Positions 1-7,021 of a stretch of 20,960 nucleotides of DNA are shown here, piece by piece. Source of the stretch: CADEFF01 sp964569315 (lineage in GTDB: Bacteria > Pseudomonadota > Alphaproteobacteria > Dongiales > Dongiaceae); contig CAZMUZ010000063.1 in the NCBI GenBank assembly GCA_964569315.1, positions 1 through 20,960 on the forward strand, given 5' to 3'. The notes under the pieces are model-generated. The model saw only the letters and a list, made by a program, of their open reading frames with translations. It did no database searches and was not told the origin of the DNA. A program made the translations under genes and the position numbers. How positions within the stretch are numbered: the first letter of the stretch is position 1; every line of letters begins with the position of its first letter.

Positions 1-651
1 AATGCGCTCTTCGCCATGCCGGAGACCGGGATCGGGCTCTTCCCGGATGTCGGCGGCACCTGGTTTCTGCCGCGCTGCCCCGGCGAGATCGGGCTCTATC
101 TCGGCCTCACCGGCGCGCGCATCAAGGCCGCAGATCTGCTCTATGCGGGGCTTGCGACCGCGGCGATCGCACGCGAGCGGCTGCCGGCACTGATCGACCG
201 GCTCGCGGCGGGCGAAACGCCGGCGAGCGCCATCCCCGCGCTCCGCATGACGCCGGGCCCGGCCCCCCTCGAAACCGAGCGGCGCCGCGTCGACCGGCTC
301 TTCGCCGGCGACCGCATGGAAGCGATCCTCGCCGCGGCCGAGGCTGACGGCAGCGAATTCGCGCACAAGCTGGCAACGGAGCTCGGCAGGAAGTCGCCGA
401 CCAGCCTCAAGGTCACGCTGCGGCAATTGCGCGAGGGCAGGACGCTTTCCTTCGAGGATTGCCTGCGGCTCGAATACCGTCTCGTGCTGCGCTTCATGGA
501 AAACCACGATTTCTTCGAGGGGGTGCGCGCGGTCGTTCTGGAGAAGACCGGCGCCCCCGCCTGGAAGCCGGCGCGGCTCGAGGAGATCGAGGCGGCGGCG
601 GTCGAGCGCTATTTCATGAACCTGCCCGGCGGCGATCTCCGATTCGACTGA
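1..651 (+). CDS. 3-hydroxyisobutyryl-CoA hydrolase, C-terminal part (cut by window edge)
   Basis: The reading frame is open from base 1 and ends with TGA at 649-651, giving about 216 residues; roughly the first 130-140 residues of a protein of about 350 lie outside the window. The family hydrolyses 3-hydroxyisobutyryl-CoA to free 3-hydroxyisobutyrate in valine degradation. Visible here is the crotonase-fold active-site segment MPETGIGLFPDVGG. Its Glu (residue 8 of the fragment) and Asp (residue 16) have the same spacing as the catalytic Glu and Asp of human HIBCH. The C-terminal half matches the HIBCH type (SPTSLKVTLRQL, EYRL, HDFFEGVRAV, PAWKPA), which separates it from ordinary enoyl-CoA hydratases. 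The gene for the next enzyme of the pathway starts at 2123, after one intervening gene. A weak 6-bp GC hairpin at 678-698 follows the stop. Confidence 0.9.
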   Translation, partial: NALFAMPETGIGLFPDVGGTWFLPRCPGEIGLYLGLTGARIKAADLLYAGLATAAIARERLPALIDRLAAGETPASAIPALRMTPGPAPLETERRRVDRLFAGDRMEAILAAAEADGSEFAHKLATELGRKSPTSLKVTLRQLREGRTLSFEDCLRLEYRLVLRFMENHDFFEGVRAVVLEKTGAPAWKPARLEEIEAAAVERYFMNLPGGDLRFD

Positions 652-785
652 GGTTTGCCCGAAAATACGGATGAACGGCGGGGATTTGGGCGCCCCGCGC
701 TTCCGTGACAGAATGGCCGGGCCGACGGCGGAGCCGATGAGACGAGCCGGGCATTCGGCAGAACAGCAGAGGAGTAGAGGCGCTC

Positions 786-2084
786 GTGGTTGCGATCGAG
801 ATCGGAATTCTGGTTTTTCTTATAATTCTCAATGGCTTCCTTGCGCTTTCCGAACTCGCCATCGTGTCGTCCCGCCGCAGCCGGCTGGAGGCGATGAGCC
901 GGCAGGGCAATGCCGGCGCCGCCCGGGCCCTCGAGCTCCTCGCCGAACCGGGCCGCTTCCTCTCCGCCGTGCAGGTCGGCATCACCCTCGTCGGCATCGT
1001 CGCCGGCGCCTTCAGCGGCGCCACCATCGCCGAGCGCGGCGACGCGCTGCTGGAGAGCTTCGGCGTGCGCACCTCGCTCGCCGAGCCGCTTTCCTATGTG
1101 ATCGTCGTCGCGCTGATCACCTATCTTTCGGTCATCGTCGGCGAGCTGATCCCGAAGCAGATGGCGCTGCAGAACCGGGAACGCATCGCCGCCTTCGTCG
1201 CGACGCCGATGCAGCTCTTTGCGCGCGCCCTCGGCCCCCTCATTACTGTGCTCGATTTCTCGGCCCGCATCGGTCTCGGCCTCCTCGGCATCAAGGAGCA
1301 GGCCGGCGAGACGGTCACCGACGAGGAAATCAAGGCCCTCATCGCCCAGGCCGAGCGCAGCGGGTCCGTCAAGCCGCAGGAGCGCGCCATGATCGCCGGG
1401 GTGATGCGGCTGGCGGACCGGTCGGTCCGCGCCGTGATGACGCCGCGCACCGCGATCGAATGGATCGATCTCGACGAGAGCCCCGAAAAGCTGCGTGCCA
1501 TGATTCCGCAGAGCAAGCGATCCCACCTGATCGCCGTCGAGGGCGGACCGGACCACCCGATGGGCGTCATCATGGTCTGGGAAGTGTTGAGCGCGATGGT
1601 GGACGGCAAGGATATCGAGCTTCGCAGGTTCTTGCACCGCGTACCGGTCATCAACGAACGGATGAACGCCGTCGAGGCGTTCAGCCATCTCAAGGACTCG
1701 CCGGTCGATCTGGTCTTCGTCGCCGACGAGCACGGCACCTTCGAGGGTATCCTCACGACCGGCGATATCGTGCGGACGGTGGTGGCCGAGATCATCGAGA
1801 ACGACGATACCAAGCCGATCGTCACGAAGCGGCGCGACAGCAGCTATCTGATCGACGGGCTGCTCCCGATCGACGAGTTGATCGAGCGGCTCTCCCTCAC
1901 CATCCCGGCGGAGCGCGACTACCACACCGCAGCCGGCTTCGTGCTGCATGAGCTGCGCCGCCTGCCCAAGGTCGGCGACGTGCTGCGCTATGGCGACTGG
2001 CAGATCGAGGTGGTCGATCTCGACGGCACGCGGATCGACAAGCTGCTGGCCACCCGACGCATGCGCCGCCGCCGCGGCGCGTGA
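786..2084 (+). CDS. CNNM/CBS-domain membrane protein (HlyC/CorC, TlyC family)
   Basis: A 432-residue inner-membrane protein of the family annotated as hemolysin-like or CorC/CNNM; members are linked to magnesium or cobalt transport, but the substrate here is unknown. The N-terminal CNNM domain (about residues 1-200) has membrane segments near 5-27, 60-80, 102-121 and 133-157, and the hallmark GELIPK motif at 119-124. Two CBS domains follow: about 215-270 (VMTPR start) and 285-340 (VPVI through FVADEHG and TTGDIV). A CorC_HlyC C-terminal domain occupies about 350-425, and the protein ends in a basic RRMRRRRG tail. The start is GTG at 786, with AGAGGAG about 11 bases upstream. The gene lies between two valine-degradation genes, so co-transcription is plausible, but no functional link is known to me. 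Confidence 0.9.
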   Translation: MVAIEIGILVFLIILNGFLALSELAIVSSRRSRLEAMSRQGNAGAARALELLAEPGRFLSAVQVGITLVGIVAGAFSGATIAERGDALLESFGVRTSLAEPLSYVIVVALITYLSVIVGELIPKQMALQNRERIAAFVATPMQLFARALGPLITVLDFSARIGLGLLGIKEQAGETVTDEEIKALIAQAERSGSVKPQERAMIAGVMRLADRSVRAVMTPRTAIEWIDLDESPEKLRAMIPQSKRSHLIAVEGGPDHPMGVIMVWEVLSAMVDGKDIELRRFLHRVPVINERMNAVEAFSHLKDSPVDLVFVADEHGTFEGILTTGDIVRTVVAEIIENDDTKPIVTKRRDSSYLIDGLLPIDELIERLSLTIPAERDYHTAAGFVLHELRRLPKVGDVLRYGDWQIEVVDLDGTRIDKLLATRRMRRRRGA

Positions 2085-2122
2085 TCGGCAACGACGAAGC
2101 CAAGGGGGGAGGAGATAAGGCG

Positions 2123-3016
2123 ATGGCGAAGATCGGCTTCATCGGGCTCGGACATATGGGCGGGCCGATGGCGCGGAACCTGATCAAGGCCGGCCATGCG
2201 CTCATGGTTTTCGATCTGGCGCCGACCGCGCTCGAGGCGGCCGTCGCCGCCGGCGCGCGCAAGGCCTCGACGCCAGCCGAAGCCGCCGCTCATGGCGATA
2301 TCCTTATCACCATGCTGCCGGCAGGAAGCCATGTGCGGAGCGTCTATCTGGGCCGGGGCGGCGCCATCGATGCGGCGGCGCCGGGCGCGCTCCTCATCGA
2401 CTGCTCCACGATCGACGTGCAGACCGCGCGCGAGGTCGGCGACGCGGCCGCCGCCGCCGGCCGCGCCATGGTCGATGCGCCGGTCTCCGGCGGCGTCGCC
2501 GGTGCCGAAGCCGCCAGCCTCACCTTCATGGTCGGGGGCAGCGCCGAAGCCTTCGCACGCGCCGAGCCGATCCTCGCCGCCATGGGCAAGGCGGTGATCC
2601 ACGCGGGGGGCTCCGGCAACGGCCAGGCCGCCAAGATCTGCAACAACATGATCCTCGGCATCTCGATGATCGCCGTTTCCGAGGCCTTCGTGCTCGCCGA
2701 GAAGCTCGGCCTCGACCATCAGAAACTCTTCGACATCGCCTCGAAGGCGTCGGGGCAATGCTGGTCGCTCACCAGCTATTGCCCGGTGCCGGGACCGGTG
2801 CCCGGCTCGCCCGCCAATCGCGACTACAAGCCCGGATTCACGGCGGCGATGATGCTGAAGGACCTCCGGCTTTCGCAGGAAGCCGCCGGCAAGGCCGGTG
2901 CCGCCACCCCGCTCGGCGCCGAAGCCGCGTCGATCTACGGCGAATTCGATGCGGCCGGTCGCGGCGGCACGGATTTCTCCGGCATCATCGAGATGATCCG
3001 CGAGAAGCGCGGATAG
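2123..3016 (+). CDS. mmsB: 3-hydroxyisobutyrate dehydrogenase
   Basis: A 297-residue NAD-dependent beta-hydroxyacid dehydrogenase that oxidises 3-hydroxyisobutyrate to methylmalonate semialdehyde, the step after the hydrolase at 1-651. The Rossmann motif GFIGLGHMGGPMA is at 5-17, the substrate-binding DAPVSGG at 118-124, and the catalytic Lys171 lies in GNGQAAKICNN. Length and motif order fit the family. I chose ATG 2123 because GGGGGAGGAG lies about 8 bases upstream and the protein then begins MAKIGFIGLG. The frame is open back to a GTG at 2081 that overlaps the previous stop, but those 14 extra residues precede the dinucleotide fold and look non-coding. Related enzymes such as tartronate semialdehyde reductase share the motifs; the nearby hydrolase favours the valine-pathway call. 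Confidence 0.9.
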   Translation: MAKIGFIGLGHMGGPMARNLIKAGHALMVFDLAPTALEAAVAAGARKASTPAEAAAHGDILITMLPAGSHVRSVYLGRGGAIDAAAPGALLIDCSTIDVQTAREVGDAAAAAGRAMVDAPVSGGVAGAEAASLTFMVGGSAEAFARAEPILAAMGKAVIHAGGSGNGQAAKICNNMILGISMIAVSEAFVLAEKLGLDHQKLFDIASKASGQCWSLTSYCPVPGPVPGSPANRDYKPGFTAAMMLKDLRLSQEAAGKAGAATPLGAEAASIYGEFDAAGRGGTDFSGIIEMIREKRG

Positions 3017-3093
3017 GCTGAAATCGCTGGCCGATGGCGGATCGCGGACCCTATGCTCGCGACCCGAGGCGCAACTCCCCATAGGTCGAGCAG

Positions 3094-3966
3094 GTGACGG
3101 CCGCGACTCTCAGACTGGATCGCGTTCCGCCGACGGTCCTGCTGCTCCTGGCGGTGATCTCGATCCAGCTCGGATCGGCGCTCGCCATCACGCTCTTTCC
3201 GATCTATGGGCCGCTCGGCGTTCTCTTCCTGCGTCTCGCCATCGGCAGCGCCTTCCTCTGCCTCATCTATCGAAACGCGCTCGGCGCCGCGATCCGCCAG
3301 GCGCCGCTCGGCATCGCCGGGCTCGGGCTGGTGATGGCGGCACAGAGCGGCCTCCATTACGAAGCGCTTTCGCGGCTCCCGCTCGGCATCGCCGTATCCA
3401 TCGAGTTCCTGGGACCGCTCGCGCTTGCCATGGCGACATCGCGGCGGCTGCAGCATCTGCTCTGCGTGCTCATGGCCGCCGCCGGCATCGCGCTGCTGAC
3501 GCCCGCGATCGGCACGACGCTCGATCCCGTGGGTGTCGCCTTCGCGGCAGGCGCCGCGAGCGCCTGGGTCGGCTACATCCTCGCGAGCCAGCGCCTCGGC
3601 CGCACGGTCGAGGGCGGCGTCGCCGTCGGCATCGGCATGGGCTTCGCGGCGCTTCTCGTCTTTCCGGTCGCCGGCCTCGAGGCGATCGCGCAGCTCGCGG
3701 CGCATCCGGCCACGCTGCTGTCGATCATCGGCATCGCCGTCTTCTCGGCTGCGATCCCTTGGCTCTTCGAATATATGGCGCTGAAGACCCTGCCGGCCTG
3801 GAAGTTCGGCGTGCTGGTCTCGCTCGAGCCCGTGGTCGCCACGCTGGTCGGGCTGGTCGCCCTCGCGGAGGCGGTCGGCTGGCGCGCCTGGATCGCGATC
3901 CTGCTGATCACCCTCGCCTCGATCGGCGTCGCGCTCTCGGGCCGCCGCAAGGCACAGCATGGCTAG
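3094..3966 (+). CDS. EamA-family exporter, RhtA-like (threonine/homoserine efflux type)
   Basis: A 290-residue inner-membrane protein with about ten hydrophobic segments forming two EamA repeats (about 15-135 and 145-280). The stretches RLPLGIAVSIEFLGPLALA (about 95-113) and FGVLVSLEPVVATLVGLVAL resemble the RhtA subfamily, which exports threonine and homoserine in E. coli; substrate here is inferred only. The start is GTG at 3094 without a strong ribosome-binding site. The final TAG (3964-3966) overlaps the recJ stop on the other strand, so the two genes end in the same CTAG with no space for a separate terminator. A homoserine dehydrogenase gene lies 4 kb away on the opposite strand; this may be coincidence. 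Confidence 0.85.
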   Translation: MTAATLRLDRVPPTVLLLLAVISIQLGSALAITLFPIYGPLGVLFLRLAIGSAFLCLIYRNALGAAIRQAPLGIAGLGLVMAAQSGLHYEALSRLPLGIAVSIEFLGPLALAMATSRRLQHLLCVLMAAAGIALLTPAIGTTLDPVGVAFAAGAASAWVGYILASQRLGRTVEGGVAVGIGMGFAALLVFPVAGLEAIAQLAAHPATLLSIIGIAVFSAAIPWLFEYMALKTLPAWKFGVLVSLEPVVATLVGLVALAEAVGWRAWIAILLITLASIGVALSGRRKAQHG

Positions 3967-5786
3967 TTTGCCGGCGCCGCGTCCTCGATCACGAACTGCA
4001 CCCCGACCTTGCCCTGCCAGCGGTCGGCGCGCAGATGGCCGGCCAGATGCAGCGCCGGGCCGCCGAATGCCATCAGCAGGTCGCCGAGGGGCTGCCCGCA
4101 GGCGCGGAAGGCGATCGCCTTGAGCCGCGCATTGCCGGGCCCGCCGAGGATGCAGCGCACATGGTCGGTGCCGACCCGGTCGGACCGCAGGATGCGCACC
4201 GCCGGCAAGGCGAAGCGCGGTTCGGCATTGCCGCTGCCGAAGGGCCCGACCTGCTCCAGCAGCGCGACGAGCTCCGGCGTGGCAGCGCCCGGCTGGAGTA
4301 CCCCGTCCAATCCCATTTCCGGCTTCAGCCCGTCCGGCCCCGTCTCCAGATGGAGCCGCCCGGCGAGAAACTCGCCGAGCGCCGCCGCGCGGCCCGCCTC
4401 GACGGTGAATCCCGCCGCCATCGCATGGCCCCCGCCATTGACGAGCAGCCCCGCCTGGCGTGCGGCGATGACCGCCGCGCCGAGATCGAAACCGTTCATC
4501 GAGCGCCCGGAGCCCTTGCCGATACCGTTCCCGAGCGCGACCACGCAGGCCGGCGTCTGGTAGCGCTCCTTGAGCCGGCTCGCGACGATGCCGATCACGC
4601 CCGGATGCCAGCCCTCGCCGGCGACGAATACCATCCGCCCGGCGCGACCCAGCCCCCGCTCGACCTGCTCGATCGCCTCCGCCAGCACCTGCATCTCGAT
4701 CTGCTGGCGCTCGCGGTTGAGGCTGTCGAGCTGCTGGGCGAGCTGGCGCGCCTCCACTGGATCCTCGGTCGAGAGCAGCCGGGCGCCGAGATCGGCGGCC
4801 CCCACGCGCCCGCCCGCATTGACGCGCGGCCCGAACAGGAATCCGAGGTGGAACGCCCCCGCCTGTTCCTCGAGCTTCGCCACGTCGGCGAGCGCGACGA
4901 GGCCCGCATTGCGGCGACCGGCGATGACCCGCAGCCCCTGCGTCACGAAGGCACGGTTGAGGCCGGTGAGCGGCACGATGTCGGCCACGGTGCCCAGCGC
5001 CACGAGATCGAGCCATTGCAGGAGGTCGGGCGCCGGCCGATCGGGACCGAAATGGCCAGCGTCGCGAAGCGCCCGGTTGAGGCCGACGATCAGCAGATAG
5101 GCGACGCCGACCGCCGCGAGCTGCCCATGGCCCGCCGTCTCGTCGAGGCGGTTCGGGTCCACCACCGCTGCGGCAATCGGCAGGTCGGGCTCCGCCTTGT
5201 GGTGATCGAGCACGACGACGTCGAGCCCCGCTTCGGCGGCGGCGGCCAGCGGCGCGAAGGCGGTGATGCCGCAATCGACCGTGATCACCACCTTGACGCC
5301 GCTCCCGGCGAGCCCGCGCAGCGCCGCTTCGTTCGGCCCGTAGCCTTCCGCCAGCCGATCGGGGATATAGCGCTCGATCGGATGGCCGACACTGGCGAAG
5401 AAGCGCTGCAGCAGCGCCGTCGAGGTCGCGCCATCCACGTCGTAGTCGCCGAAGACGCAGATCCGCTCGCCCTTGACGATCGCCGCGGAGAGGCGCGCCA
5501 CCGCCTTGTCCATATCGCGGAATCGCGACGGATCGGGAAGCTGCTCGCGCAAGGTCGGTTTCAGGAACTGCGGCACCGTATCGGCGTCGAGCCCGCGCGC
5601 CGCCAGCACCCGCCCGACGATCTCGGGCAGGCCGTGGCGTTGCGCCAGCATGGCACCGATGCGATCGTCGGCCAGCCGCGCTCGCCAGCGCCGGCCGCAG
5701 ACGGATCGCTCCACCCCGAGGAAGGCCGGCGAGGCGAGCGTTCGGTCCTGACGCGAGGCATGGTCGCTGAGGGCGGCGAGGGCCAT
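3963..5786 (-). CDS. recJ: Single-stranded-DNA-specific 5'-3' exonuclease RecJ
   Basis: A 607-residue cytoplasmic DHH-family nuclease that degrades single-stranded DNA 5' to 3' in recombination, base-excision and mismatch repair. All core motifs are visible: FGDYDVDG at 112-119, VDCG at 170-173, the DHH motif at 194-196, DLVALGTVADIVPL at 260-273, GPRVNAGGR at 319-327, SGRS at 426-429 and the DHHA1 signature GGGHAMAAGF at 451-460. A C-terminal OB-like region follows. Length is typical. The ATG has AAGG 5 bases upstream. It is the last gene of the leftward series hom, glpX, two cupins, recJ. The 157-base gap before it holds two inverted repeats, so it may be transcribed partly on its own. It ends convergent with the RhtA-like exporter, overlapping at the stop codons. 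Confidence 0.97.
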   Translation of the reverse strand: MALAALSDHASRQDRTLASPAFLGVERSVCGRRWRARLADDRIGAMLAQRHGLPEIVGRVLAARGLDADTVPQFLKPTLREQLPDPSRFRDMDKAVARLSAAIVKGERICVFGDYDVDGATSTALLQRFFASVGHPIERYIPDRLAEGYGPNEAALRGLAGSGVKVVITVDCGITAFAPLAAAAEAGLDVVVLDHHKAEPDLPIAAAVVDPNRLDETAGHGQLAAVGVAYLLIVGLNRALRDAGHFGPDRPAPDLLQWLDLVALGTVADIVPLTGLNRAFVTQGLRVIAGRRNAGLVALADVAKLEEQAGAFHLGFLFGPRVNAGGRVGAADLGARLLSTEDPVEARQLAQQLDSLNRERQQIEMQVLAEAIEQVERGLGRAGRMVFVAGEGWHPGVIGIVASRLKERYQTPACVVALGNGIGKGSGRSMNGFDLGAAVIAARQAGLLVNGGGHAMAAGFTVEAGRAAALGEFLAGRLHLETGPDGLKPEMGLDGVLQPGAATPELVALLEQVGPFGSGNAEPRFALPAVRILRSDRVGTDHVRCILGGPGNARLKAIAFRACGQPLGDLLMAFGGPALHLAGHLRADRWQGKVGVQFVIEDAAPAN

Positions 5787-5816
5787 GAATACCTTGGGAC
5801 CGGCAGTCTAAGGCGA

Positions 5817-5836
5817 TGCCGGGCGCCAACCCGGCA
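5817..5836 (-). terminator. Inverted repeat upstream of recJ
   Basis: A perfect 7-bp stem (TGCCGGG / CCCGGCA) with a 6-base loop, lying 31-50 bases upstream of the recJ ATG on the transcribed strand. No T-run follows it, so terminator function is weakly supported. It could instead be a leader hairpin of recJ. Confidence 0.3.
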
Positions 5837-5908
5837 GGAAGTCTATCGTCGCGCGATCGCCCCGCGCATTGCAATGATCGCCGGCGCCCGCGAGCGAAGC
5901 CGAGGGAT

Positions 5909-5936
5909 GCGGCGCGGATCGCGATGTCCGCGCCGC
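5909..5936 (-). terminator. GC-rich hairpin after the distal EctC-like gene
   Basis: A perfect 10-bp inverted repeat (GCGGCGCGGA / TCCGCGCCGC) with an 8-base loop, beginning 7 bases past the stop of the cupin gene at 5944. Position and strength suit a terminator or an RNA 3'-end stabiliser. There is no T-tract on the minus strand, so intrinsic termination is uncertain. Confidence 0.45.
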
Positions 5937-5943
5937 GTTCCGT

Positions 5944-6456
5944 TCAGCGGCGCGCGCGCTTCTTCGCCGCGACTCGGGATCGGGCCTTGGTCCGCGATTT
6001 CGTCTTCGCCTTCGCTTTTCCGGCGGCGCGCTTCGATTTCGCCTTCGCCGCTTTCGCGCGCCCCTTTTTCGAGGTGGGCGCGGGGGCATAGGAGCCGTCC
6101 GCGCGATGCACCTCGCCGCCCGAGAGCGCGGGCGCGAAGGTACAGATGATGCGGCAGCCATTCGTCGAGCGCAGCCGGTGGCGGTCATGCTTGTCGAGCA
6201 CATAGATCGTGCCGGGAAGCAGCCGGTGAACCTTTCGGGCCTTCAGATCCTCGATCGAACCCTCGCCCTCGATGCAGTAGCAGGCCTCGAGATGGTTCTT
6301 GTACTCGATCACCAGATCGCAGCCCGGATGGAGATGGGTATCGGTCACGCTGTAGCCCATCCCGTCTTCCGCATGAAGGAAGCGGATGCTGGACCAGTTC
6401 TTCGTATGCATGTCCCCCTTGGTGCCGCGGACATCATCGAGCGTCTTCACGATCAT
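5944..6456 (-). CDS. EctC-like cupin with lysine/arginine-rich tail (copy A)
   Basis: A 170-residue protein. Residues 1-123 align without gaps, as I recall it, to ectoine synthase (EctC), the iron-dependent cupin that cyclises N-gamma-acetyl-diaminobutyrate to ectoine. The recalled iron ligands are present at the same numbers: Glu57, Tyr85, His93. So are pocket residues Trp21, Ser23, Arg25, Thr40, Cys105, Phe107, Glu115 and His117; position 38 is Thr where EctC has Asn. Signature stretches are YCIEGEGS, LDKHDRHRL and EVHRADGSY. Residues 124-170 form a tail with 13 Lys, 8 Arg, 14 Ala and no acidic residue, ending KKRARR, which ordinary EctC lacks. The ATG has AAGGGAGA upstream. The paralogue's stop lies 39 bases upstream, so the two are probably co-transcribed. 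No ectA or ectB is in the window, so ectoine synthesis is unproven. Family call firm, function unknown. Confidence 0.85.
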   Translation of the reverse strand: MIVKTLDDVRGTKGDMHTKNWSSIRFLHAEDGMGYSVTDTHLHPGCDLVIEYKNHLEACYCIEGEGSIEDLKARKVHRLLPGTIYVLDKHDRHRLRSTNGCRIICTFAPALSGGEVHRADGSYAPAPTSKKGRAKAAKAKSKRAAGKAKAKTKSRTKARSRVAAKKRARR

Positions 6457-6495
6457 GATTCGTAATCTCCCTTTGAACTTTCTTGATTTGCAGAA

Positions 6496-6990
6496 CTAGC
6501 GACGGCCGCGCTTCTTCGCGCGACCCTTCGGTTTCGAGCCGGGTTTTCGCACCCGCCCGATCCCGGATCCGGTCTTCGCTTCGACCGTACGCCGGGGCGC
6601 GGCAGCGAGCTTCGCCGCCGGATAGGAGCCATCCGCGCGATGCTCCTCCCCGCCGATCAGGGCCGGGCTGAAGGTACAGACGATCCGCACATCGCTGAAG
6701 GCCTGCAACCGATGCCGGTCATGCCGGTCGAGCGCATAGATCGTGCCGGGCACCAGCGGATGGACCTTCCCGGTCGCGAGATCGGTCACGGCGCCTTCGC
6801 CGGCGATGCAGTAACAGGTTTCGAGATGGTTCTTGTATTCGATGACCATGTCGCAGCCGGCATGGAGCGTCACGTCGTTGATGCTGAACCCCATGCGGTC
6901 TTCCGCATGGAGGAACCGCATGCTGCTCCAGTGCTTCGTCAGCTTCTCGCCCTTGGTGCCGCGCAGGTCATCGAGCGTCTTGACGATCAT
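6496..6990 (-). CDS. EctC-like cupin with basic tail (copy B)
   Basis: A 164-residue paralogue of the gene at 5944. The first 123 residues differ from copy A at 36 positions by hand count (about 71% identity), with no gaps. Glu57, Tyr85 and His93, equivalent to EctC iron ligands, are kept, as are Trp21, Ser23, Arg25, Cys105, Phe107, Glu115 and His117. Position 38 is Asn as in EctC, but position 40 is Val instead of Thr, the reverse of copy A. The tail (124-164) has 7 Lys and 8 Arg with one Glu, is richer in Gly and Pro than A's, and ends KKRGRR. Tail sequences have diverged much more than cores while keeping charge. The ATG has GGGGGAAG just upstream, and glpX ends 31 bases before, which suggests read-through from glpX. 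Function unknown; a solitary cyclase or hydrolase, or a ligand sensor, is possible. Confidence 0.85.
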   Translation of the reverse strand: MIVKTLDDLRGTKGEKLTKHWSSMRFLHAEDRMGFSINDVTLHAGCDMVIEYKNHLETCYCIAGEGAVTDLATGKVHPLVPGTIYALDRHDRHRLQAFSDVRIVCTFSPALIGGEEHRADGSYPAAKLAAAPRRTVEAKTGSGIGRVRKPGSKPKGRAKKRGRR

Positions 6991-7021
6991 GGCTTCCCCC
7001 GAGACCGAAACCTCGTTCTGC

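Noticed and set aside
678..698. Six-bp GC hairpin after the hydrolase gene
   Set aside because: Short stem and no T-run; such stems are expected by chance at this GC content.
609..1949. 446-codon open frame antisense to the CNNM/CBS gene
   Set aside because: No recognisable domain, composition typical of an antisense shadow (Asp/His/Arg/Gly-rich), and fully covered by a motif-rich gene on the other strand.
2081..2122. GTG start for mmsB overlapping the preceding stop
   Set aside because: A much stronger ribosome-binding site precedes ATG 2123, and the Rossmann fold begins right after it.
5944..6990. Annotation of the cupins as ectoine biosynthesis genes (ectC)
   Set aside because: The family match is strong, but ectA and ectB are absent here and both proteins carry atypical basic tails, so a pathway name would overstate the evidence.
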